From: Actinocorallia sp039871655
GTDB taxonomy: Bacteria > Actinomycetota > Actinomycetes > Streptosporangiales > Streptosporangiaceae
Reading direction: 5' to 3'
Length of the DNA stretch: 64,000 nt
NCBI RefSeq assembly: GCF_039871655.1
Contig: NZ_JBDPLZ010000003.1
Location: 1 to 64,000, forward strand
Shown: positions 32,660 through 40,564 of the stretch, piece after piece
How the letters are laid out: each line of letters opens with the position of its first letter
Numbering within the stretch: position 1 is the stretch's first letter
Position numbers and translations under genes: made by a program
The notes under the pieces: generated by a model
The model's input: only the letters and a program-made list of their open reading frames with translations
What the model was told of the DNA's origin: nothing
Databases searched by the model: none

Positions 32660-33442
32660 GTGGAGCTCTCGGATCAGGCCGCTCCGGCCTTCGTTCGGCT
32701 CGCGGCGCATCCCGTGCGGTGGCGGCTGCTGCGAGAGCTGGCCACCAGCGACTACCGGGTTCGTGAGCTGGTCGAGCGAGTCGGCCAACCGCAGAACCTG
32801 GTCTCCTACCATCTGCGGTTGCTGCGGAAGGGCGGGCTGGTCGCCGCGCGGCGCAGCAGCTTCGACGCCCGCGACAGCTACTACCACCTGGACCTGGAGC
32901 GCTGCGCGCACGCGCTGGCCGCCGCCGGTGGCGCCCTGCACCCCGCGCTCGGTTTCGACCCGCCCCTCGCTTCGCCGACCTCGTTCTCGTCACAGGCCGC
33001 GCCGGCATCCCGGCCCGCCGTACTGTTCACCTGCACCGGTAACAGCGCCCGCTCGCCGATCGCCGAGGCGCTGCTCCTGCATCGCGCCGGCGGCCAGGCC
33101 GAGGTGACCAGCGCCGGCAGCCATCCCAAACAGCACCTGCACCCCCACGCGGTGCGGGCTCTGGCCGAGCACTATGGCCTCGACATCGCCGACCGGCGTC
33201 CACGGCATCTCAACACCCTGGCAGGCCGCCGGTTCGACTATGTGATCAGCTTGTGCGACAAGGTCCGCGAGATCCGCCCCGACTTCCCCGGCCACCCCCG
33301 GCGAGTCCACTGGAGCATCCCCGACCCCGCCACGGCCGCCGGCGCCGACTACCCGGCCTTCATCCGCACGGCCGCCGACATCGACACACGCATCCGCTAC
33401 CTGCTGTCCCAACTCGCCCGTCCAGGAGAGGTCCAGCCATGA
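32660..33442 (+). CDS. ArsR regulator fused to low-molecular-weight phosphatase/arsenate reductase domain
   Basis: A 260-residue two-domain protein. Residues 1-100 are an ArsR winged helix (LVSYHLRLLRKGGLV). Residues 119-255 are an LMW-PTP/ArsC domain with the catalytic loop CTGNSARS at 125-132 and the general acid in PDPA (D222). A second cysteine, C199, matches the resolving cysteine of thioredoxin-type ArsC, but the third is arginine (R206). The full thioredoxin relay is therefore absent, and a mycoredoxin-coupled or plain phosphatase activity is more likely. It starts at GTG 32660, apparently leaderless, under its own palindrome. Its stop overlaps the next gene (ATGA). Confidence 0.88.
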   Translation: MELSDQAAPAFVRLAAHPVRWRLLRELATSDYRVRELVERVGQPQNLVSYHLRLLRKGGLVAARRSSFDARDSYYHLDLERCAHALAAAGGALHPALGFDPPLASPTSFSSQAAPASRPAVLFTCTGNSARSPIAEALLLHRAGGQAEVTSAGSHPKQHLHPHAVRALAEHYGLDIADRRPRHLNTLAGRRFDYVISLCDKVREIRPDFPGHPRRVHWSIPDPATAAGADYPAFIRTAADIDTRIRYLLSQLARPGEVQP

Positions 33443-33846
33443 CCACACCCGACCAGCTCGCCAGCGTCCGTTACCTGGTCGACGACGTCCAGGAAGCCAT
33501 CGACTTCTACACCACCCACCTGGGCTTCACGCTGCGCGCCAGCGCTGTGCCCGCCTTCGCCGACGTGGTGCGCGGGCCGCTGCGGCTGCTGCTGTCCGGA
33601 CCGGCCAGCTCCGGCGCCCGCGCCACCCCCGAACCGGCCGTCCCCGGCCGCAACCGCATCCATCTCACCGTTGACGATCTCGACACCGAGATCGACCGGC
33701 TACGCACCACCGGACTGACCTTCCACAGCGACATCGTCGCCGGCCCCGGCGGCCGCCAGATCCTGCTCCTCGACCCCGCCGGCAACCTCATCGAACTCTT
33801 CCAACCCGCCTCCCCGCCACCGGCGACGGCACCGGCCCGGTCCTGA
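33439..33846 (+). CDS. VOC/glyoxalase-fold protein
   Basis: A 135-residue vicinal-oxygen-chelate protein with two beta-alpha-beta modules (VRYLVDDVQEAIDFYTTHLGF, and later IHLTVDDLDTEIDRLRTTG with LLDPAGNLIELF). A metal site with E near the C-terminus is likely. It contains no cysteine, so it is not the ArsI C-As lyase that its ArsR-linked position might suggest. It overlaps the ArsR-phosphatase gene by four bases and is probably under the same repressor. Confidence 0.85.
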   Translation: MTTPDQLASVRYLVDDVQEAIDFYTTHLGFTLRASAVPAFADVVRGPLRLLLSGPASSGARATPEPAVPGRNRIHLTVDDLDTEIDRLRTTGLTFHSDIVAGPGGRQILLLDPAGNLIELFQPASPPPATAPARS

Positions 33847-33928
33847 CCGCGGGGCCCCGACCAGGTCGGCCGGTACACGCATGGCGGGAGCATCGTGGGA
33901 GACCGTCGGTTCGAACCCCTGAAGGAGG

Positions 33929-34330
33929 CTAGGGCCAGATCAGGCCCTGGTCGGTCCAGACGACGCCCTTGTTGCGGCACAGGCAGAAGGGGTGGCCGAC
34001 CGGATCGGTGAAGACCCGCCAGCCGTAGCCCTCGTCGTCGATGAAGTCTTGCTGCAGCGTCGCGCCGAGGCCGATGACGCGGCGCTGCTCGGGCTCGATC
34101 TCGTCCACTTCGAAGTCGAGGTGGAACTGCTTGGGGTGCGCGCCGTCGGGCCACTGCGGAGCGCGGTAGTCGTCCACCCGGTAGAAGGCCAGCTCGACCT
34201 CGCCGAAGGTGATGCCGGCCCAGTTCTCGTGGCTGCCGTCCTTGATCGGGCGGCCCGTCAACTCGGAGTAGAAGGCCGCCAGCTTCATCGTGTCCGGGCA
34301 GTCGATGATGAAATCGGTGAATCGCAGCAT
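33929..34330 (-). CDS. VOC/glyoxalase-fold protein
   Basis: A 133-residue VOC protein of the glyoxalase-like type. FIIDCPDTMKLAAFYSELTGRP begins module one, and HPKQFHLDFEVDEIEPEQRRVIGLGA and VFTDPVGHPFCLC form module two. The conserved FHLDFEV and DPxGHPFCL are common in actinobacterial proteins of unknown substrate. It stands alone on the minus strand, convergent with the ArsR-VOC operon. A short inverted-repeat element lies behind its start. Confidence 0.85.
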   Translation of the reverse strand: MLRFTDFIIDCPDTMKLAAFYSELTGRPIKDGSHENWAGITFGEVELAFYRVDDYRAPQWPDGAHPKQFHLDFEVDEIEPEQRRVIGLGATLQQDFIDDEGYGWRVFTDPVGHPFCLCRNKGVVWTDQGLIWP

Positions 34331-34357
34331 TTTGCGATCTTGTCACAAGATTGACTC

Positions 34358-34428
34358 AAGTGAGGTCAGCGGCCAGTCGTTGACGGTGGCGATGAGGTTG
34401 ATGAACGGCTTTACCGGAGACCTCACTT
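34358..34428. mobile_element. 71-base element bounded by 10-base inverted repeats (possible IS remnant or MITE)
   Basis: AAGTGAGGTC at 34358-34367 and GACCTCACTT at 34419-34428 are perfect inverted repeats around 51 bases. Read on the minus strand, the interior gives an open peptide (PFINLIATVNDWPLTS) that runs into the repeat, which looks like the tail of a transposase at an IS end. No target-site duplication is visible. The identity is tentative. Confidence 0.4.
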
Positions 34429-34484
34429 AGCGATCACGACGCACCGGACTTCGAGACACGGTCCAAGGGGCAGGGGGCGGGGCT

Positions 34485-35303
34485 ATGGCGGATCAGTGGA
34501 AGGCCGATCTCGTCGGAGTGGAGCGGACGGCGCTGGTGACGTTGTATCTGCGGGCGGTGGAGAGCCGTTCGGAGGACTCGATCCTGTGCGACCGGGCCGC
34601 TGCGGAGGCCGTGCGGCACCTCGACGCCGGTCTGAGGTCGTTGAGGATGCGGCTGACGGTGGGGGACCGGTATCTGGTGGTGCTGCGGTCCAGGCAGCTG
34701 GACATGTGGGCGGCCGATTTCCTCGCCCGGTATCCGGACGCCGTCGTGGTGCAGCTCGGCTGCGGGCTGGACACCCGGGTGTTCCGGTTGGATCCTCATC
34801 CCGGGGTCCGCTGGTTCGACGTCGACCTCCCGGACGTCATCGGGCTGCGGCGTCGGCTCTTCCCCGGACGGGAGGGGTATCGGACGATCGGCTTGTCGGT
34901 CCTCGACCCGGCGTGGCTGGAGGAGGTCCCCGCGGACCGTCCGGTGCTGGTCATCGCCGAAGGGCTGCTGATGTACCTGGCCGAGGACGAGGTCCGGCGG
35001 CTGCTGCTGCGGCTGACGGAGCGTTTCGCCCACGGCACTCTGCTGTTCGACGGGGTGCCGCCCTGGGTCGTGTGGTCCTCGCGGAGGCTGCCCGAGATCT
35101 ACGGAGAGTTCACCATGGGCTGGGCGGTCCGGGACGCCCGGGAGGTCGAGCGGATGAATCCGCGCCTGCACCGTGCCGAGGAGATCGCCGTCATCTCCCA
35201 GTATGCCCTGGTGCCTGTCCGGTTCTACCGGCTCCTGTACCGGATGCTCGACCGCTTCCCTCCGGCACGGGACACGCTACGGATGTTCCGCTTCGAGTTC
35301 TGA
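34485..35303 (+). CDS. LCMT/TcmP-type SAM-dependent methyltransferase
   Basis: A 272-residue methyltransferase of the leucine-carboxyl-methyltransferase-like family (PF04072), which includes polyketide O-methyltransferases such as TcmP. RLTVGDRYLVVLRSRQLD, the SAM motif VVQLGCGLDTRVFRLD near residue 91, WFDVDLPDVIGLRRRL and VIAEGLLMYLAEDEV are typical. It starts at ATG 34485. A strong terminator hairpin (35308-35346) follows immediately. No biosynthetic partner genes lie nearby. Confidence 0.88.
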   Translation: MADQWKADLVGVERTALVTLYLRAVESRSEDSILCDRAAAEAVRHLDAGLRSLRMRLTVGDRYLVVLRSRQLDMWAADFLARYPDAVVVQLGCGLDTRVFRLDPHPGVRWFDVDLPDVIGLRRRLFPGREGYRTIGLSVLDPAWLEEVPADRPVLVIAEGLLMYLAEDEVRRLLLRLTERFAHGTLLFDGVPPWVVWSSRRLPEIYGEFTMGWAVRDAREVERMNPRLHRAEEIAVISQYALVPVRFYRLLYRMLDRFPPARDTLRMFRFEF

Positions 35304-35307
35304 CCTC

Positions 35308-35346
35308 GGTGCAGGGGCCTCCGGCGGGCGCCTCGGCCCCTGCACC
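35308..35346. terminator. Bidirectional terminator between convergent genes
   Basis: A perfect 12-base-pair stem (35308-35319 with 35335-35346) has a 15-base GC-rich loop. It lies five bases after the methyltransferase stop and 25 bases from the end of the convergent secreted hydrolase. Confidence 0.65.
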
Positions 35347-35370
35347 ACGGCGGAGCCGCCGTTCGCGGGG

Positions 35371-37020
35371 TCAGGACCTGGTGTCCTCCCACATGCGGAG
35401 GTAGGCCTCCGCGCCGTGCGACAGGTCGGTGATGATCTCCTCGCCGCCGACGGTTCGCACGTCGGCGAGCCAGTCGGGGACCAGGCCGTAGTGGGCGACG
35501 CCTTCGGTGTTGACGTCCCAGGTGCGTTCGCCGGTGCGCGGGCGGTCCAGGGTCACGTTCGGGTCGAACGGCGAGGTGAACGGGTAGCGGACGGGATCGG
35601 CTTCGTTGCCGGACCGGGGGGCGGGGAGCGGGCCCATGCCGTTGGCGTCGAGGCCGTAGCCGAAACCGAAGAGCCGGGCGGGGTCACCGGCCTGCTTGGC
35701 GCGGCGCCAGCTCGAGGTGAAGCCGTCGGCGGGACCGGCGTAGGAGGTGAGCATTCCGCCGAGCCCGTAGATGCGATGGGCGTATCCCAGGTCGGTCCAG
35801 CTGTGGCTGGAGACGACTCCGGGGTGGCCCGCCTGTTCCAGGATCGTCAGGGCCTGGTCGGCGGCCTTGGCGCTCATGTGGTCGATCTCGACGATCATCC
35901 CGCGCTCGATCATGCCTTTGATCATGTGGGCGCCCAGGTCGGTGAGGCCGTTGACGTTGCAGTGCGGAGGCTTGGGATAGACCGGCAGCGTGACGCCGAT
36001 CGGCCGCAGATGCGCCAGCGGGCCGGAGAGGACGGCGGTGAGGTCGTTCGCCGGGGTGATCGTGTTGTCGTGCTCGGGCCGGGTGCAGGTGTCGGCCTGC
36101 CAGAAGCGGCGGGTTCCCAGGAAGTTGCCGATGTTGAGGATGAGGCCGGTGGTGTCGCCGTCGAAGCGGACGCCGCACAGCGCGTTGTCGAACTTGTGGC
36201 ACAGGAACATGGAGCTGACGCCGAGGCGCTGCATCTCGTCCAGGCCGTCGTCGATCTGCTTCTCGGTGCACTGCGGCCGGTCGCCGATCCGGCGGCAGCC
36301 GAACGGCTCGGACGTCTCGACGCCGAGGACGACGGCGAGCTTGCCCTGTTCGATGACCTTGCGGGCCTCGGACGGGTTCCTGACGACGCGGAACCAGCCC
36401 TTGCCGGGGCCGCCGCTCTGCTCGTCCACGTAGTTCTGGAGTTCGTAGGTGCGCCGTGCCTGGAGGCGGATCGAGTCCATCTCGTCGCAGGGGTACTTCT
36501 TCAGCGGGTAGAGCTCGCAGAGCGTCCGGTTGGACACCAGCTGGTTGACGAGGATCCGCTGCCCGGCACGCCAGGAGCGTTCGACCCACCGGTAGTAGGC
36601 CTGCTGGTGGGTGCGCGAACTCCGGCTGGGCCAGTCCTTGAAGGTGGGCCAGCCGACGGTGTCGTGCGTCCCGGTCAGGGTGCCTTTGCTGACGAGGTTC
36701 TCGAACCAGGCCAGGGAGCCGTTGCTTCCGTGGTCGGGGCAGTCGCGCAGGGCCGCCTGGACGCCGCGCACGTCGAACGCCTTGCCGCACATCAGGCTCC
36801 CGCCGAACCCCTCGTACGACATCAGGTGGCTGTGCAGGTCGATGTATCCGCTCACCTGGCCGTCCGGGCCGGCGCCGCGGAAGGGTTCTCCGCTGACGTT
36901 GACGTCGTCGTAGAAAGGGGCGGCCTGGGTGGGCGGAGCGCCGTAGAGGAGACCGGTGACGAGGGAGGCCCCCGCCAGGATGGAGAGGAATGCTCGGACT
37001 ACCAGCTTCTTTCGTGGCAT
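35371..37020 (-). CDS. Secreted M19-like (membrane-dipeptidase-type) hydrolase
   Basis: A 549-residue exported protein. A Sec signal peptide (MPRKKLVVRAF, hydrophobic core, PTQAAP cleavage near residue 33) is followed by an amidohydrolase-like TIM barrel. DLHSHLMS near residue 60 gives the first metal histidines, VVLGVETSEPFG and MIVEIDHMS the middle strands, and VVSSHSW the late histidine. The pattern resembles peptidase M19, but the chain is longer than usual. The ATG at 37020 has GAAGGA and is preferred to 37029. The substrate is unknown; a dipeptide or lactone is possible. Confidence 0.75.
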   Translation of the reverse strand: MPRKKLVVRAFLSILAGASLVTGLLYGAPPTQAAPFYDDVNVSGEPFRGAGPDGQVSGYIDLHSHLMSYEGFGGSLMCGKAFDVRGVQAALRDCPDHGSNGSLAWFENLVSKGTLTGTHDTVGWPTFKDWPSRSSRTHQQAYYRWVERSWRAGQRILVNQLVSNRTLCELYPLKKYPCDEMDSIRLQARRTYELQNYVDEQSGGPGKGWFRVVRNPSEARKVIEQGKLAVVLGVETSEPFGCRRIGDRPQCTEKQIDDGLDEMQRLGVSSMFLCHKFDNALCGVRFDGDTTGLILNIGNFLGTRRFWQADTCTRPEHDNTITPANDLTAVLSGPLAHLRPIGVTLPVYPKPPHCNVNGLTDLGAHMIKGMIERGMIVEIDHMSAKAADQALTILEQAGHPGVVSSHSWTDLGYAHRIYGLGGMLTSYAGPADGFTSSWRRAKQAGDPARLFGFGYGLDANGMGPLPAPRSGNEADPVRYPFTSPFDPNVTLDRPRTGERTWDVNTEGVAHYGLVPDWLADVRTVGGEEIITDLSHGAEAYLRMWEDTRS

Positions 37021-37253
37021 GACGGACATCCTTCAAAGGCGAATGTTTTTCGCGTCTCCTGGTGCGTATCACGTACGGATCCGGGAGAGAAGGGGGACGG
37101 CTCCGCGATCCGGTGCGGATCTTCCAAGCCGGATAAACGATCTTTTCCGGCGGAACGTTAAGCCGTGTACTACCGTGAGATCACGCTGGCCTCCCGGTGC
37201 GCCCTCCGGTGCCACGCCGGCGGGACAAGGCCCGACCCTCCTAAGGAACACCT

Positions 37254-38078
37254 GTGACCGACGACGCCGCCACCGTCCCCGCGGGCATCGACACCACCGT
37301 CCCCCACCCGGCGCGCATCTATGACTTCTTCCTCGGTGGCAAGGACAATTTCGCCTCCGACCGCCAGGCGGCCGAGGCCGCCATCGCGGGCTTCCCCGAC
37401 GCGCCCCTGGTCGCCCGGCAGAACCGCGACTTCATGCGCCGGGCCGCCGCGGCCATGGTGAAGGAGGGCATCCGCCAGTTCATCGACCTGGGCTCCGGGC
37501 TGCCGACCAACGACAACCTCCACCAGATCACCCAGCGCACCGCCCCCGACAGCCGCGTGGTCTACATCGACAACGACCCGATCGTCCTGGCCCACGGCAG
37601 CGCCCTGCTGGCCGACAACAAGACCACCACCGTGGTCACCGCCGACCTGCGCGACCCGCAGGGAGTCTTCGACGCCTGCGAGGCGGCGGGGATCGACTTC
37701 GAGCAGCCGGTCGGCCTGCTGATGATCGCGGTCCTGCACTTCGTCCCCGGCGACGTGTCCGGCCTGATGCACACCTACCGAAGCAGGCTGGCCACCGGTT
37801 CCTGGCTCGCGCTCAGCCACGTCACCGCCGACGGCATGGATCCGGAACGGGCGGAGCAGGCGGCCGGCACCTACGCGAGGACGCCCTCGGGCCTGCACTA
37901 CCGCACCCCCGAGGAGATCCAGGCCCTGTTCGGCGACAGCCATCTGCTGGAGCCGGGCGTGGTCGCCACCAGGCTGTGGCGTCCCGAAGCCGTCGAGGGA
38001 CTTCCCCAGATCGGCGACAACAGCCGGCCGACCTACCCGATGGTGCTCGCCGGCGTCAGCCGCTTCGACGCCGCCTGA
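37254..38078 (+). CDS. DUF574 SAM-dependent methyltransferase
   Basis: A 274-residue member of the DUF574 (PF04672) methyltransferase family, which is expanded in actinomycetes. HPARIYDFFLGGKDNF near residue 19, FIDLGSGLPTNDNLHQ near 77, VYIDNDPIVLAHG and VGLLMIAVLHFVPG are hallmarks. The GTG at 37254 follows a CTAAGGA site. It is a single gene with a 224-base upstream gap in which I see no clear operator. The substrate is unknown. Confidence 0.9.
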   Translation: MTDDAATVPAGIDTTVPHPARIYDFFLGGKDNFASDRQAAEAAIAGFPDAPLVARQNRDFMRRAAAAMVKEGIRQFIDLGSGLPTNDNLHQITQRTAPDSRVVYIDNDPIVLAHGSALLADNKTTTVVTADLRDPQGVFDACEAAGIDFEQPVGLLMIAVLHFVPGDVSGLMHTYRSRLATGSWLALSHVTADGMDPERAEQAAGTYARTPSGLHYRTPEEIQALFGDSHLLEPGVVATRLWRPEAVEGLPQIGDNSRPTYPMVLAGVSRFDAA

Positions 38079-38217
38079 CCGGACGGGGCACGCGGGCCGG
38101 CGGCACCCGGTCGGGATCTACCGGCGTTTCTGCGTAAGGTGAGGTTCTGCCTGGAAAGCGGCGAAGCGCATGGTCATGCCTTCGCCGTTACCCGTGACGT
38201 ATGGAAGGCCGTCCGCC

Positions 38218-39219
38218 ATGTCGATCGCACTGTCTCTTCTCGATCTCGCGCCGGTGTCGTCCGGGCGGAGCGCGCGTGAGAGCTTCGAGGCCAGTGTCGT
38301 GCTCGCCCGGGCGGCGGAGCGCAGCGGGTACCGGCGCGTCTGGTACGCCGAGCACCACAACATGCCCACGATCGCCTCCACCGCCACCAGCGTGCTCATC
38401 GGATATGTGGCGGCGCACACCGAGAGCATCCGGCTGGGGTCGGGCGGGGTCATGCTGCCCAACCATTCACCGCTGGTGATCGCCGAGCAGTTCGGCACCC
38501 TGGAGACGCTCTACCCGGGGCGGATCGACCTCGGGCTCGGACGTGCCCCGGGCACCGACCAGACCACGATGAGGGCGCTGCGGCGCAACGCGGCGTCGGC
38601 GGACTCCTTCCCCGAGGACGTGCTGGAACTGCAGGGGTACCTGAACGGGGAGTCCCGGGTGCCCGGCGTGCAGGCGGTGCCCCGCCCCGAAGGCGGCGTG
38701 CCGCTGTACATCCTGGGATCGTCGCTGTTCGGGGCTCAGCTCGCCGCGCACCTGGGGCTGCCGTACGCCTTCGCGTCCCACTTCGCGCCGGACGCCCTGC
38801 ACGAGGCGATCGCCCTCTACCGCGAGACCTTCAAGCCGTCCGAGCAGCTGTCCGAGCCGTACGCCATCGCGGGCGTCAACGTGTTCGCGGCCGAGGACCA
38901 CGACGAGGCCGTGACGCAGATGAAGATCGCCCACCGGGCCCGCACACGGGCGCTGATCGCGCGGGGGCCGGCGGGCGGCGACCTCACCGATGAGCAGATC
39001 GACCTGTTCCTCGCCTCCCCGAACGGCCGGCAGATCGCGTCGATGACCCGTTGCACCGCCGTCGGCACACCCGCCGAGGTCCGCGACTACCTGAAGGACT
39101 TCGCCGCCTCCGCCCAGGCCGACGAGCTCATCCTCGTCCACTCCGCCCCCCGGGTCGCCGACCGGGTCGGCTCCATCGAGCTGACCGCCGCCGCCATGCT
39201 CGGAGCCGGGACGCCCTGA
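38218..39219 (+). CDS. Luciferase-like flavin monooxygenase (MsnO8-type LLM)
   Basis: A 333-residue bacterial-luciferase-fold oxidoreductase. MSIALSLLDLAPV at the start, RVWYAEHHNMPTIAS near residue 40, GGVMLPNHSPLVIAEQFGTLETLYPGRIDLGLGRAPGTD near 80 and LYILGSSLFGAQLAA near 160 are typical of the MsnO8 subfamily, which uses FMNH2. I chose the ATG at 38218, since the upstream in-frame start adds residues that lack conservation. It may oxidise an aldehyde or a natural product; there is no partner reductase nearby. Confidence 0.88.
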   Translation: MSIALSLLDLAPVSSGRSARESFEASVVLARAAERSGYRRVWYAEHHNMPTIASTATSVLIGYVAAHTESIRLGSGGVMLPNHSPLVIAEQFGTLETLYPGRIDLGLGRAPGTDQTTMRALRRNAASADSFPEDVLELQGYLNGESRVPGVQAVPRPEGGVPLYILGSSLFGAQLAAHLGLPYAFASHFAPDALHEAIALYRETFKPSEQLSEPYAIAGVNVFAAEDHDEAVTQMKIAHRARTRALIARGPAGGDLTDEQIDLFLASPNGRQIASMTRCTAVGTPAEVRDYLKDFAASAQADELILVHSAPRVADRVGSIELTAAAMLGAGTP

Positions 39220-39357
39220 CCTCAGGACCGGGGGAGCGGCCAGAAGGCCTCGACCACGACGAGCACCCGGATCCGCCTGAAGCGCCCGCCCGCGGAAGCA
39301 CGACGCAGTCGGTTACCCGGAGCCGATGCGGGATAGGGATGGGGGAGCCGCGTTCAG

Positions 39358-39468
39358 GTGCTGCAGTGGCATCACATGCTCTCCAGCACCGACAGCGACA
39401 ACGTCGGGATCGGTTACTACTCGCCGTACACCGTGCCGGGGCTGGAGATGAACACGCTGTGGGACGGG
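39358..39468 (+). pseudogene. DUF2243 membrane protein remnant
   Basis: Thirty-seven codons read LQWHHMLSS, then SDNVGIGYYSP and GLEMNTLWDG. This is the most conserved part of DUF2243 membrane proteins, which usually sit just upstream of ctaG-like genes. The flanking parts of the protein are missing: upstream of 39358 the expected residues are out of frame, and after 39468 the match stops at once. The 39220-39534 stretch therefore holds no intact gene. Confidence 0.7.
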
Positions 39469-39534
39469 CGGTCATCTGCTGCAGCGCGGCGGCGAGCTTC
39501 TGGAACCGGCACGGGACGCCGCCGGCCGAACCCG

Positions 39535-40077
39535 ATGAGTGCTCTCCTGTCGCATTCGGGGCATGAGCACGGTGCCCTGCCCGCCGCACGCGCCCGCGTC
39601 CTCGCCGGGGTCCTGCGCAGCCGTCCCGTCCACGCGCTCACCCGTCCCTGGGCGGCCCTGGCGTTGAGCGCAGGCGGCCTGCCGGTCCTGTACTTCACTC
39701 CTCTGTACGACGCCACCGCAGTCCACCCGGTCCTCCACGCGCTCCTTCATCTCCACTTCCTGGCCGCGGGGTGCCTGTTCGCCTGGGTCATCGCGGGCCC
39801 CGACCCCGCCCCCGACCGGCCGACCGTCCCGGCCCGCCTGGTCGTCCTGGGCGTCGCGATCGCCGTTCACGCCGTCGTCTCCCAGCTCCTCTACGCAGGG
39901 TTCCTCATCGGCGTCCACGCTCCCGTCGACCAGGTCCGAGGCGGCGCCGAGCTCATGTACTACGGCGGCGACATCGCCGAACTCCTCCTGGCCGCCGCCC
40001 TCGTCTCCACCTGGCGCCCCGCTTCCCGCTCCACCAGGACCGGACGCGCGGGGCCCGAAAGTGTCAGGGCCGAGTGA
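39535..40077 (+). CDS. CtaG-like cytochrome-oxidase assembly protein, N-terminally truncated
   Basis: A 180-residue membrane protein that matches only the C-terminal half of caa3-type CtaG proteins (usually near 280-300 residues). RPWAALALSAGGLPVLYFTPLYDATAVHP, LLHLHFLAAGCLFAWVIAGPDP and RGGAELMYYGGDIAELLLAA are characteristic. The first helices are missing. The ATG at 39535 is the best remaining start, but the frame is open back into the DUF2243 remnant at 39358, so one deletion may have fused the two. It is probably non-functional. Confidence 0.6.
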   Translation: MSALLSHSGHEHGALPAARARVLAGVLRSRPVHALTRPWAALALSAGGLPVLYFTPLYDATAVHPVLHALLHLHFLAAGCLFAWVIAGPDPAPDRPTVPARLVVLGVAIAVHAVVSQLLYAGFLIGVHAPVDQVRGGAELMYYGGDIAELLLAAALVSTWRPASRSTRTGRAGPESVRAE

Positions 40078-40089
40078 TACAGCTCGACC

Positions 40090-40449
40090 ATGAGCGTCGA
40101 GGTGTTCTTGAAGACCGTGGGGGAGTTGCCGGAGGTGACCCGGAACGACGGCCATCCGAACCTGACAGGGTTCCGGGTGCGGGGCAAGGGATTCTGCTAC
40201 CTGCACGAGTCCGAGGAGACGGTCATGCTCAAGGCCACCCGGGAGGAGCAGGAGGCACTGGTCGCGGAGGATCCCGAGATCTTCTCCCCTTCCTGGGCGG
40301 GCGGCCGCTTCGCCTGGGTGGAGGTCGATCTCGCGAGAGTCGACCCCGGGGAGCTGGCCGAACTCGTCACCGAGGCCTGGCGGCTGTCGGCTCCCAGGCG
40401 TCTCGCGGCGCGGCTCGAGCCCCACGGCGCCCTCCACCCTCAGGAGTAG
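40090..40449 (+). CDS. YjbR/MmcQ-like protein
   Basis: A 119-residue protein of the MmcQ/YjbR family (CyaY-like fold). VEVFLKTVGELPEV, FRVRGKGFCYLHESEETVMLKAT and WAGGRFAWVEVDLARVD are typical. The family is thought to bind DNA or proteins, but no function is established. It starts at ATG 40090, 12 bases after the CtaG remnant. Confidence 0.8.
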   Translation: MSVEVFLKTVGELPEVTRNDGHPNLTGFRVRGKGFCYLHESEETVMLKATREEQEALVAEDPEIFSPSWAGGRFAWVEVDLARVDPGELAELVTEAWRLSAPRRLAARLEPHGALHPQE

Positions 40450-40459
40450 GGCTCGAGCC
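40412..40459. terminator. Possible hairpin at the end of the YjbR-like gene
   Basis: GGCTCGAGCCC at 40412-40422 can pair with GGGCTCGAGCC at 40449-40459 over 11 bases with a 26-base loop. Each arm is itself nearly palindromic, so other pairings compete. It starts inside the coding end, and terminator function is uncertain. Confidence 0.3.
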
Positions 40460-40564
40460 CGTATCCATGAGCGGCACTGACGGATGGTGACCGGTTTTGG
40501 ACTCGGGACTGGTTTCGGATGGGGTGAGCACCGATGATCACGGGAGTCTCTTCAGGGAGGTCCC

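Noticed and set aside
33439..33846. Possible ArsI-type C-As lyase because it follows an ArsR-phosphatase gene
   Set aside because: The protein contains no cysteine, while ArsI needs a vicinal pair.
33905..33922. GGTTCGAACCC resembling a tRNA T-arm
   Set aside because: The flanking stems do not pair as a T-arm, and there is no anticodon arm, D-arm or acceptor stem. It is a gap between convergent genes.
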